Source: Paenibacillus sp. EZ-K15
GTDB lineage: Bacteria; Bacillota; Bacilli; Paenibacillales; Paenibacillaceae
Direction: 5' to 3'
Length of the DNA stretch: 64,000 bases
Assembly: GCF_002573715.1 (NCBI RefSeq)
Contig: NZ_PDHM01000013.1
Coordinates: forward strand, 86,938-150,937
How positions within the stretch are numbered: the first letter of the stretch is position 1; the number at the start of each line of letters is the position of its first letter. Of this stretch, positions 34,547 through 42,073 are shown piece by piece. Position numbers and translations under genes: made by a program. The notes beneath the pieces were generated by a model that did not search any database, was not told the origin of the DNA, and was given only the letters and a program-made list of their open reading frames with translations.

Positions 34547-34587
34547 AGAACGAATCCCACGCCATAGGGATTCGTTCTTTTTTTATG
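34547..34587 (+). terminator. Terminator of the MFS gene
   Basis: AGAACGAATCCC (34547-34558) pairs with GGGATTCGTTCT (34567-34578), then a T7 run. Confidence 0.92.
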
Positions 34588-34796
34588 TAAGCCCGGTATG
34601 CATATGTACTCCCCTTACCCACCAGATTTATACGGAGAAGAATTTATCTGTGCTAATTGAAGAACTTCTTAACTTATTTGGCTAAGAAATCGGCTGTGAA
34701 TTTTTCAATAAATCCATATTTTACCCTGAAAGAAGCCTCCGGGTATGGGATAATGTCTTTGGGATGGGTTAGGAAAACTTGGAGGAAATGATAGCG

Positions 34797-35777
34797 ATGA
34801 AATTTATAATTCGAAAGATGAGAGAGCCCGACGATTATGCTGCGGTTGCGTTGCTGCTCAATACGGTTTGGCCGGAACCGATAACGGCAGAACTTTTGAA
34901 GGAAGAGGAGGACCAAATCCCTCCGGGAAAGCTGGATTACAATGAGAAGGGCGAACTGACAGGATGGGATCGTCCCAAATGGGTAGCAGAAGATGAGTCG
35001 GGGCAAGTTGTAGCTTACGCTATCGCTTGGAGGGCACCTTGGACGGAGCCGGGTGAATTATTCCTCACCCTTGTCGTACACCCGGAAAGCCGCGGGAACG
35101 GGGTAGGCAAGGCGATGTACGATACGCTTCACCAATGGGCGGCAGAGGTTAAAGCCTCTCATCTGACCGTTATTTTGAGAGAAACGGACGCTTCGTCGGC
35201 AGCTTTTGCCGAACGTCGCGGTTACATACAGGAGCGCCATATCTTCGAATCCGTTTTGGATCTGGCATCGTTTGACGACGACAACCTGTTTGTTGCGATT
35301 GAAGAGGCAGAACGGGCCGGAATTCAGTTCATTACATTAGCCGATGAGCCGGGAGAAGACGGGGAAAGAAAGCTCTATGAGCTGTACAAGGTCACGCAGC
35401 CGGATATACCGGGTTATTCCGGCGATTTCCCTTGGTTTGAAGAATGGAAGAAATGGAGCATTGGACAAAGCAGAGTGCGCCCGGAATGGATCCATATCGC
35501 CAAGGACGGCGACCGCTACATCGGTGTCGTCACATTGCAACAGAACGAGCAGACGCAGGCGATGTATCATGAATATACCGGCGTTCTGCCGGAGTACCGG
35601 GGCCGCCGCATCGCGCTTGCCTTAAAGCTGCTCGGCATTCAAACAGCACGTGCATGCGGAGTCCCTTATTTGAGAACGCATAACGATTCCATGAACGTCC
35701 CGATGCTTCGAATTAACCGTGATCTTATCGGTTTCCGGGCGGAGCCCGGGAATTACAAGATGGTGCATAAGCTGTAA
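34797..35777 (+). CDS. Tandem-GNAT acetyltransferase
   Basis: A 326-residue protein with two GNAT domains. The first (about 1-155) has VVHPESRGNGVGKAMYD, a complete acetyl-CoA loop. The second (about 165-326) has GVLPEYRGRRIALALKLLG, with the loop degenerate at the last Gly. The HNDSMNVPMLRINRDLIGFRAEPGNYKM end is typical of MshD-like and related tandem enzymes. ATG 34797 has GGAGG 11 nt upstream. The substrate is unknown. Confidence 0.83.
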   Translation: MKFIIRKMREPDDYAAVALLLNTVWPEPITAELLKEEEDQIPPGKLDYNEKGELTGWDRPKWVAEDESGQVVAYAIAWRAPWTEPGELFLTLVVHPESRGNGVGKAMYDTLHQWAAEVKASHLTVILRETDASSAAFAERRGYIQERHIFESVLDLASFDDDNLFVAIEEAERAGIQFITLADEPGEDGERKLYELYKVTQPDIPGYSGDFPWFEEWKKWSIGQSRVRPEWIHIAKDGDRYIGVVTLQQNEQTQAMYHEYTGVLPEYRGRRIALALKLLGIQTARACGVPYLRTHNDSMNVPMLRINRDLIGFRAEPGNYKMVHKL

Positions 35778-35808
35778 ACATCAACAATTGGAGAAAGAGG
35801 AAACAGAA

Positions 35809-36453
35809 ATGGAAATACAAAAAATCAGGAATAGAAATATTCTGTTTACGTATCGGCAGCCTGCTGGTTGGGATTTAAATGTTCAGCTTATTCTCGGCAA
35901 TCGGTACAATTACATCATCGATACAGGCTTGGGCTCTTTGAGCATGGAGCCTGTCAAAGAATACATAAAGCATGATACCAAGCCCATCATCGTCATCAAC
36001 ACCCATTACCATTGGGATCACATCTGGGGAAACAGCTCGTTTCGAAACTGCACGATTTTATCTCACACGAGCTGCAGGGACATGATCGAGATACATTGGG
36101 AAGAGATGATGCAGAAATACGGGCATTTTGTTGACGGTGAAGCCGAAAAACTTCTTCCCGATCTAACTTTCGAACAAGAGATCTACTTTCCCGATGACCA
36201 AATAAGAATCATGTATACACCCGGGCATACCGCGGACTCCATCAGCGTTATGGATGAATTGGAAAAGGTCATTCATGTAGGCGATAATATCGGTGACTCG
36301 ATGGAGGAGCTTGTTCCAAGCCTCTATGGTGAAAAAGACGACTATATCAAGACTCTTTTAAAGTATAAAGAAATGCATATGGAACTTTGTGTGTCAGGGC
36401 ATAATAGGGTTACGGAAAAGCAGGTCTTTGACAATATCCTGGATCTCTTATAA
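35809..36453 (+). CDS. Metallo-beta-lactamase-fold hydrolase
   Basis: A 214-residue MBL hydrolase. Metal ligands are in THYHWDH (about residue 66-72), TPGHTADS (about 140) and VGDN. ATG 35809 has GAGAAAGAGG upstream; it starts 31 nt after the GNAT gene, so they are probably cotranscribed. The small size and HxHxDH motif with HYHWDH are common to the quorum-quenching/glyoxalase II-like branch, but the substrate is not known. Confidence 0.82.
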   Translation: MEIQKIRNRNILFTYRQPAGWDLNVQLILGNRYNYIIDTGLGSLSMEPVKEYIKHDTKPIIVINTHYHWDHIWGNSSFRNCTILSHTSCRDMIEIHWEEMMQKYGHFVDGEAEKLLPDLTFEQEIYFPDDQIRIMYTPGHTADSISVMDELEKVIHVGDNIGDSMEELVPSLYGEKDDYIKTLLKYKEMHMELCVSGHNRVTEKQVFDNILDLL

Positions 36454-36509
36454 GGGGTTCCCCAACATTTTAACGGAAGTAGACACTAAGTACTATTTAA
36501 TAGTTATCC

Positions 36510-36547
36510 AAAAAGCCGGTTTTCCTCTCTAAGGAATCCGGCTTTTC
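36510..36547 (+). terminator. Terminator of the GNAT-MBL unit
   Basis: AAAAGCCGG pairs with CCGGCTTTT around an inner CCT/AGG stem; the U-rich 3' arm continues into CATATTC. Confidence 0.7.
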
Positions 36548-36656
36548 ATATTCATTGGACACTTGTTATGTCTAGCGAGAATTTATTCATAGCATCTAAA
36601 GATGCGGAAAATGCTTATAGCAGTCGACTAGAAGGATGTACTAAATTTGAAATAGC

Positions 36657-36679
36657 AAAGAGGGGCGAGGCCCCTCTTT
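36657..36679 (-). terminator. Terminator of the leftward scfA-scfB unit
   Basis: AAAGAGGGGC (36657-36666) and GCCCCTCTTT (36670-36679) form a tight 10-bp stem with a GAG loop, 8 bp beyond the scfB stop. Confidence 0.8.
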
Positions 36680-36686
36680 CATTTGT

Positions 36687-38066
36687 CTACACTTCACTCT
36701 CTTCCATCGCTCGGATTGACTCGGCGACCTTGGCCATCATCGAGCATTCGATCCGTTTGCGGAACACGTCACAACTAAACTCGTAAATTCCGTTGATGGA
36801 ACCCGTCGCATGCAAAGCATTGGCAGGGCAGCCGCCACTGCAGTAGAGTTTAGCCCAGCACCCCTTACACTCCGGCTTCGTGTAACAGTTGCTCTCTTGG
36901 AATTGGCATTGCAGCTCAGGCCGCGTGATGCCATCCCAGATGTTGCCCATGCTGTACGCTTCATCCCCGACAAACTGGTGGCAAGGGAACAGTTCGCCCC
37001 ATGGTGTGACAGCGAGATATTCTGTGCCTGATCCACAGCCCGTGATCCGCTTCTGAATGCACGGTCCCTCTGAGAGATCAAGCATGTAATGATAGAAGGT
37101 AAACCCTTTGCCATGTTTGCTGCGCTCAATCATTTCCTTGGCGAGAATTTCGTACTGATTGTATATCTCCGGGAGATCCTTCTCGGTAAGCGCATAAGGT
37201 TCCCGTGGATCACAGATGACCGGCTCCATCGAGATTTTGTCAAAACCCAGATCTGCGATATGGAAGATGTCGTTGGTGAAGTCGACATTGTTCCGCGTAT
37301 ACGTTCCCCGTACATAGTATTCTTGATCTCCGCGCTTCTGGATGAATTCCTTGAACCTCGGCACGATAGAATCATAGCTGCCCTTGCCGGTAACGGTTGT
37401 GCGCAGCCGATCATGTACCTCTTTTCTTCCATCCAAGCTCAAGACGACATTGTACATTTCCTGATTTAAAAACTCGGTAACTTCATCGTTGAGCAGCATG
37501 CCGTTCGTGGTGAAGGTGAAGCGGAATTTTTTCTTCCATTCCTTCTCTTTGCTTCGTGCGTATTTTACAATCTCTTTGACGACTTTCCAAGCCATAAGCG
37601 GTTCCCCGCCGAAGAAGTCGATATCAAGGTTTCGGTGATGGCCAGAATTTTCGAGTAGATAATCGATAGCTCTTTGCCCAACCTCTACGCTCATAATTGC
37701 TCGATCACCATTGTATTTCCCTTGGCTGGCGAAGCAATACTCGCACGACAGATTGCAGGTATGTGCGACATTGAGACAGAGCGCCTTTACATACGTTTTA
37801 CGTGTTTTTAAATGAATAGAAAGGTCTTCATAGGCATCCTCTGTAAAAAGCTGCTCATTCTTAATAAGTTCCTCGACCGCTGAGATTGTCTCCTGAATGC
37901 TTTCTTCTGAATATTGTTTTTCCATCATGAACGCCAGGATTTGTTCGGGTGTCTCATGTTCATAAAGCGCAATAACTTCATATGCCAGGTCATCAACAAC
38001 ATGTACAGAGCCACTATAGGTGTCGATTACGATGTTGTATCCGTTCAGTTGATATTGATGAATCAT
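36687..38066 (-). CDS. scfB: SCIFF ranthipeptide maturase (radical SAM/SPASM)
   Basis: A 459-residue radical SAM enzyme making thioether cross-links in the SCIFF peptide. The 4Fe-4S motif CNLSCEYC (Cys104, Cys108, Cys111) follows a roughly 90-residue RRE-like N-terminal peptide-binding domain. FFGGEPL is the family block. The C-terminal SPASM domain has the seven-plus cysteines of auxiliary clusters (CGSGTEYLAV, LFPCHQF, CYTKPECKGCWAKLYCSGGC, FSCDV). The start at 38066 fits the family length; AAAGGAG lies 13 nt upstream. The precursor gene scfA is just upstream on the same strand. Confidence 0.95.
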   Translation of the reverse strand: MIHQYQLNGYNIVIDTYSGSVHVVDDLAYEVIALYEHETPEQILAFMMEKQYSEESIQETISAVEELIKNEQLFTEDAYEDLSIHLKTRKTYVKALCLNVAHTCNLSCEYCFASQGKYNGDRAIMSVEVGQRAIDYLLENSGHHRNLDIDFFGGEPLMAWKVVKEIVKYARSKEKEWKKKFRFTFTTNGMLLNDEVTEFLNQEMYNVVLSLDGRKEVHDRLRTTVTGKGSYDSIVPRFKEFIQKRGDQEYYVRGTYTRNNVDFTNDIFHIADLGFDKISMEPVICDPREPYALTEKDLPEIYNQYEILAKEMIERSKHGKGFTFYHYMLDLSEGPCIQKRITGCGSGTEYLAVTPWGELFPCHQFVGDEAYSMGNIWDGITRPELQCQFQESNCYTKPECKGCWAKLYCSGGCPANALHATGSINGIYEFSCDVFRKRIECSMMAKVAESIRAMEESEV

Positions 38067-38116
38067 ACTGTGAATCAAGCTCCTTTTTACTACAAATTGC
38101 AGGCGGCTATTCAGCA

Positions 38117-38156
38117 GAAACTCACCGCCGTCCTTGTAAGGACGGCGGTGAGTTTC
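38117..38156 (-). repeat. Perfect 40-nt palindrome between scfA and scfB
   Basis: GAAACTCACCGCCGTCCTT (38117-38135) is exactly complementary to 38138-38156, with two bases between. As RNA it is a 17-19-bp G/C-rich hairpin starting 13 nt after the scfA stop codon. No T run follows on the minus strand, so it is not a standard terminator; mRNA stabilisation or partial termination would raise scfA over scfB. Confidence 0.85.
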
Positions 38157-38168
38157 TTTGCCCATTTG

Positions 38169-38318
38169 TTATTTGTTCATTGCGTTCTCACAACGCTGAT
38201 TAGCTACGCCGCAGGAAGTCTTGCAAGCAGATTGGCAAGATGTCTGGCATGCGCCGCATCCGCCGTGTTTTGCAGTGTCCATCAGTTTGCGTGTGCTTAG
38301 TGTTACGATTCTTTTCAT
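38169..38318 (-). CDS. scfA: SCIFF ranthipeptide precursor
   Basis: A 49-residue peptide, too short for most gene callers. The C-terminal part holds six cysteines (21, 24, 28, 32, 36, 43) in HGGCGACQTSCQSACKTSC, the six-cysteines-in-forty-five signature. The N-terminus MKRIVTLSTRKL is the leader bound by the maturase. AGAGGAG is 9 nt before ATG 38318; a second ATG at 38321 precedes it directly. SCIFF peptides are ribosomally made and post-translationally given Cys-to-alpha-carbon or gamma-carbon thioethers (ranthipeptides). Biological role unknown; quorum-like signalling has been proposed in clostridia. Confidence 0.96.
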   Translation of the reverse strand: MKRIVTLSTRKLMDTAKHGGCGACQTSCQSACKTSCGVANQRCENAMNK

Positions 38319-38321
38319 CAT

Positions 38322-38788
38322 GAATAACTCCTCTACCATTTCGTGAATTCGAATAAACTCGCTACGTTGAACTATGGTAACAGCAACTTGGAATACTCAA
38401 CAATCAAAAAGGTCACATTATTGATTGGTGTGGCATATCATTATGCTTCGGTTAACTCTGTCTACTATCCAATCAGAAAACAGCAGTAAGATTAGATATG
38501 TGGGAACATCGGAAGTAACGAAACGGAGTTGAAAGAAAATTTTGAACTTCACCGTTTAAGTCTGGCACTTTTAAAATGGTATCGTGATTTATCTCAATCT
38601 AAAGACATTGTGTTTTATTGGACCAACGACTTCTATATCACGGGCATGGAAAATCTAATGGTCGTGGCCCCTAGGCATGGTTGTTTATGGCATAAAAATA
38701 AGCTAGGATGAAGATACCTTATAATATGTAGTCACATGAAAGGTAACATATATAGTCATCATCAACTCGCCTGGAGGCTCTTCATCAC
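38322..38788. other. Intergenic stretch between scfA and the ArAE gene
   Basis: It carries the leftward scfA promoter (not clearly placed) and the promoter of the exporter. A 60-codon frame at 38529-38711 has no ribosome site and is not called. Nothing else was found. Confidence 0.4.
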
Positions 38789-39769
38789 ATGGGATTTCGT
38801 GTCATCAAAACGGCTGCGGCAAGCCTGCTTGCCATCTTAATTACAGATGCCTTGAACATACCGGGGGCTACGTCCGCCGGTCTTCTTGCTATACTCGGCG
38901 TTGACGTCACGCGAAAACGGAGTGTGCGCTCCATATCGTCCAGATTGTTCGCTTCATTGCTGGGCCTGGTGCTGGCGTGTATTCTTTTTTATTTTCTCGG
39001 TTTTCATTATTGGGTATTGGCTTTATACATATTGCTTGCATTTCCCGCGATTTCGAAGGCGAACTTCAAGGAAGGCATTGTAACCAGCTCGGTCGTGGTG
39101 TTTCGGGTGTTTCAGGGGGAAGAGATCGGTGTGGACATTTTACTCACCCAAGTAGAACTGTTAATTATCGGTCTCGGATCGGCCATGCTTGTGAACTTGG
39201 TTTATATGCCGAACAGCGAGGGAGCGATGATGGAGATTCGCCGGAAGGTGGACGGGCTCTTCTCCGTCATATTCCATCATTTCTCGCTTACGCTTCGAGA
39301 TCCCGAACATATATGGGACGGTAAAGAGCTGATTGAGGCTAACCGGCAGATTGAAAAAGGAATTGAAGAAGCGAAGCGGGCATCGGAGAATCAGATGATT
39401 CATCCGGACGGCTCCTGGAACATCTATTTTTATATGCGGAAGGAACAGATGGAGAATATCCAGAGCATGATGCATCAGATATCCCAGGTTTACGAGCGGC
39501 TTCCTCACGGCGTGCTGACGGCGGAAATATTCGATCAGTTAAGCAAGGATGTCGTTGCCGAAGGATATACGGGCAAGTCCGAAGGACTGCTGATTGAGCT
39601 GGAGGACAGGTTCAAGGAGATGGAACTGCCGACGACCCGCGAAGAATTCGAGGTCCGGTCCGCCATCTTGCAGTTATGCCATGAGTTGGAATACTATTTG
39701 AATATTTCGAAGAAGTATAAGGCACCCACGGCGAAAAAACCGCAGAAGCGCGCGGATTCGGCCGTATAG
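38789..39769 (+). CDS. Aromatic acid exporter family (ArAE/FUSC-like) membrane protein
   Basis: A 326-residue protein with an N-terminal membrane half (about residues 1-140: four to five segments, GFRVIKTAAASLLAILITDALNI first) and a C-terminal cytoplasmic helical half rich in charged residues. This is the ArAE_1 (DUF939) layout, as in B. subtilis YgaE/YqjA-type proteins; the family resembles half of AaeB/FUSC efflux proteins. The substrate is unknown. GGAGG precedes the start. Confidence 0.83.
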   Translation: MGFRVIKTAAASLLAILITDALNIPGATSAGLLAILGVDVTRKRSVRSISSRLFASLLGLVLACILFYFLGFHYWVLALYILLAFPAISKANFKEGIVTSSVVVFRVFQGEEIGVDILLTQVELLIIGLGSAMLVNLVYMPNSEGAMMEIRRKVDGLFSVIFHHFSLTLRDPEHIWDGKELIEANRQIEKGIEEAKRASENQMIHPDGSWNIYFYMRKEQMENIQSMMHQISQVYERLPHGVLTAEIFDQLSKDVVAEGYTGKSEGLLIELEDRFKEMELPTTREEFEVRSAILQLCHELEYYLNISKKYKAPTAKKPQKRADSAV

Positions 39770-39897
39770 CTCAGGGATTTGCAAAAAAAAATCTGATATT
39801 TTTAGCATCATATGAATTTATTTGGACCACTTCATTCAACATTCGCCCATGTCTTGCATACACATGTATGGAATGATTGTATGGAGGAGGTTCGAAG

Positions 39898-40464
39898 ATG
39901 TCATTGAGTCATAAACACCAATGTAGAGAAATCATCACGAAGGCGATCTGCGGCAAGGGTCGTAAATTCTCTACCGTAACACATACCGTGACTCCGCCTA
40001 ATAATCCGACCAGTATTTTGGGGGCTTGGATTATAAACCATCAATACGAGGCGGTTGCCGCCGGAGACGGAATTGAAGTTATTGGTACTTACGATGTTAA
40101 CATCTGGTATTCCTATGACAAAAATTCACAGACCGATGTGGCGAAAGAAACGGTATCGTATGTAGAACGCGTGCCTCTTTCTTATCTGGATCCGAAGCAT
40201 CGTGCATCCACGGTGGAAGTGTCGGCTGAAGCGACACAGGAGCCGAGCTGCGTTGAGGCCAGCGTATCCTCGAATGGCACGAGTGTTATTCTGCGGGTGG
40301 AGAGAGAGTACGCGGTGGAGCTGATTGCCGAAACCAAGGTCGTCGTCAAAGTATGCAGCCAACCTCACGGCGACTACGAGGACAAAGAATTCGATTACGT
40401 CCTGGGAGACGAAGTCGATGATTACGAAGACCTTGATTACGAAGGTCTGGAGGATGAACTGTAA
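39898..40464 (+). CDS. cotE: Spore outer coat morphogenetic protein CotE
   Basis: A 188-residue CotE homologue, which directs outer-coat assembly around the forespore. The N-terminal CREIITKAICGKGRKFS and the central YDVNIWYSYDKNSQTDVAKE are the conserved blocks; the C-terminal 25 residues are very acidic (DEVDDYEDLDYEGLEDEL) as in Bacillus. ATG 39898 has GGAGGAGG 7 nt upstream; an in-frame ATG at 39877 is not used. GCATACACAT at 39857-39866 resembles the -10 of sigma-E promoters. It lies before mutS-mutL as in B. subtilis, with an extra gene between. Confidence 0.95.
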   Translation: MSLSHKHQCREIITKAICGKGRKFSTVTHTVTPPNNPTSILGAWIINHQYEAVAAGDGIEVIGTYDVNIWYSYDKNSQTDVAKETVSYVERVPLSYLDPKHRASTVEVSAEATQEPSCVEASVSSNGTSVILRVEREYAVELIAETKVVVKVCSQPHGDYEDKEFDYVLGDEVDDYEDLDYEGLEDEL

Positions 40465-40523
40465 GATAACCCTCCTGTAGGAATGATTCTAATCTTAGCA
40501 TATGCAGTGAGGGCAGCTTTGCG

Positions 40524-40552
40524 GAGGGCGGATGCCCTCTTTTTTATTTTTT
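40524..40552 (+). terminator. Terminator of cotE
   Basis: GAGGGC (40524-40529) pairs with GCCCTC (40534-40539), loop GGAT, followed by a long T run. Confidence 0.85.
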
Positions 40553-40571
40553 TTTACAGGGGGACTAGGAG

Positions 40572-41822
40572 ATGGCTCCATTTAAAGTAAAACCAGCTGC
40601 TGTAAAAGAATATGTACCATTAAAGGGAGCTGCTGTGCTCCTCGCGCAAGCACGTCTGATCAGATCCGGGATACCGTGCTCTCTGGGCTTGAGTACAGTT
40701 GAGGAGAAGCATTTCACGGCCAGGTACGCGGTTCATGTCGAGCAGTTGTCCGCAGTTTCGATCCGCTCTTATCAGCTTGGCGGCAGCGAAGTGATATTTG
40801 AGCCCGATCCCGAGAACGGGAGGTATGAAGATGGCCTGCATCGGAGATTGGAGAAAGCGGCCCTGCGGTCGCTGTATACGCTGGGTGTGGATGAAGGAGA
40901 GGTCATCATCACGGCCAGGCCCGGGCGAAAATACGTAGTCGAGGATGTCCGCATGAAAGCGGGCCGGAATAAAACCGTCATGAGTGCCAAAGGCCAACAG
41001 GCGGCAGGTTTTCACGCGCATAACGAAGACAGTGAGTTTCCTTTGACTCCGCCGCTGCTCATGGGGATGGATCCCGAGTTTGTGCTGATGAAGGATAACG
41101 GAGACATTGTGTATGCATCCGAATTTATGGAGCGTGGCGGATCGGTCGGCAGTGATGCTGTTCGTTTTCGGGGTGAGGTCATTTACCCCATTGCCGAGCT
41201 CAGGCCGTTACCCAGAGCGAAGCCGAAGGAGTTAATGATAGAAATGCAAAAAGCTCTGCGTCAAGCCCAGAGCCTGATTACCGATCATTCACTGACATGG
41301 AGGGCAGGAGCTCTGCCTTATGGTGATTTCCCGCTAGGCGGCCATATTCATTTCAGCGGAGTACCGCTCTCCCTGTCCCTTCTTCAGACCCTGGATAATT
41401 ATCTGGCTCTGCCGCTGGCGCTGCTCGAAGACCCCAAGGGGCGTCTTCGCAGACCCCGTTATGGTTTCCTGGGCGATTTTCGGAGGCAGCCGTATGGCGG
41501 GTTTGAATACCGTACGCTTCCCAGCTTTCTCGTTTCGCCGCTTGTCGCGAAGGTGTCACTCTATGTTGCCTATCTGGCAGCTCGGTACAGCGACCGCTTG
41601 CTAGCGAGGCCATTCAATACGGAACGTTACCATCGCGCCTATTATGAAGGCGACAAGTCCGTGCTTCAAGAATGTATTGCAGGCTGGCACAGGGATTTGT
41701 CGGCACTGCCGGAATATTCGGACTTTGCTCGTGAAATCGAACTGGCTCTTGCGCACATGGAGGCGGGGCGCGTTTGGGATGAGAGCAGAGATATCAGGCC
41801 GCTGTGGAATATTCCCGTTTAA
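40572..41822 (+). CDS. Amidoligase-like protein (COOH-NH2 ligase type 2)
   Basis: A 416-residue protein. The C-terminal two thirds carry the phiEco32-like COOH-NH2 ligase pattern of the glutamine-synthetase-like superfamily: MGMDPEFVL (about residue 164), AELRPLPRAKPKEL, and GGHIHFSG (about residue 256), with acidic and His residues for ATP/metal. The N-terminal 140 residues are less clear. Such enzymes form amide bonds between peptides or amino acids. It lies between cotE and mutS in a place that in B. subtilis holds no such gene, so a coat cross-linking role is possible but only inferred. Confidence 0.72.
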   Translation: MAPFKVKPAAVKEYVPLKGAAVLLAQARLIRSGIPCSLGLSTVEEKHFTARYAVHVEQLSAVSIRSYQLGGSEVIFEPDPENGRYEDGLHRRLEKAALRSLYTLGVDEGEVIITARPGRKYVVEDVRMKAGRNKTVMSAKGQQAAGFHAHNEDSEFPLTPPLLMGMDPEFVLMKDNGDIVYASEFMERGGSVGSDAVRFRGEVIYPIAELRPLPRAKPKELMIEMQKALRQAQSLITDHSLTWRAGALPYGDFPLGGHIHFSGVPLSLSLLQTLDNYLALPLALLEDPKGRLRRPRYGFLGDFRRQPYGGFEYRTLPSFLVSPLVAKVSLYVAYLAARYSDRLLARPFNTERYHRAYYEGDKSVLQECIAGWHRDLSALPEYSDFAREIELALAHMEAGRVWDESRDIRPLWNIPV

Positions 41823-41828
41823 GAGGTT

Positions 41829-41995
41829 GTTCAAAAAGTCCGATTTTGATCACGAAGTGAATCAAGAAGCAACTCGGCATCGAATCTTGAATTCATCCGG
41901 GCCTTCCGGTGCTCACGTACAAACTACGTACGCTCCGCTCCTCACTCCCTAGCTTCATCCAACCTTCTCGGTGCTGAAAACCGACCTTTTTGAAC
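41829..41995. repeat. MITE-like palindromic element
   Basis: A 167-bp non-coding element with terminal inverted repeats: GTTCAAAAAG at 41829 and CTTTTTGAAC ending 41995, extending inwards with mismatches (GTCCGATTTT / AAAACCGAC). Inside is a small palindrome around ACGTAC. It fills the gap between the amidoligase and mutS. It resembles short intergenic repeats found in Paenibacillus genomes. No second copy was seen in the window. Confidence 0.75.
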
Positions 41996-42073
41996 GCGCA
42001 CGTTAAACCGTGATGCCTTGCGATCAATTTCTGTTATAATGGAGGTCAAGCTAGAAGGTAATGGAGGTACGTC

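Noticed and set aside
36568..36786. Rightward frame over the scfB terminator
   Set aside because: It overlaps the terminator and the C-terminal coding part of scfB and has no ribosome site.
38529..38711. 60-codon frame between scfA and the exporter
   Set aside because: No proper ribosome site and no similarity; left as unexplained intergenic sequence.
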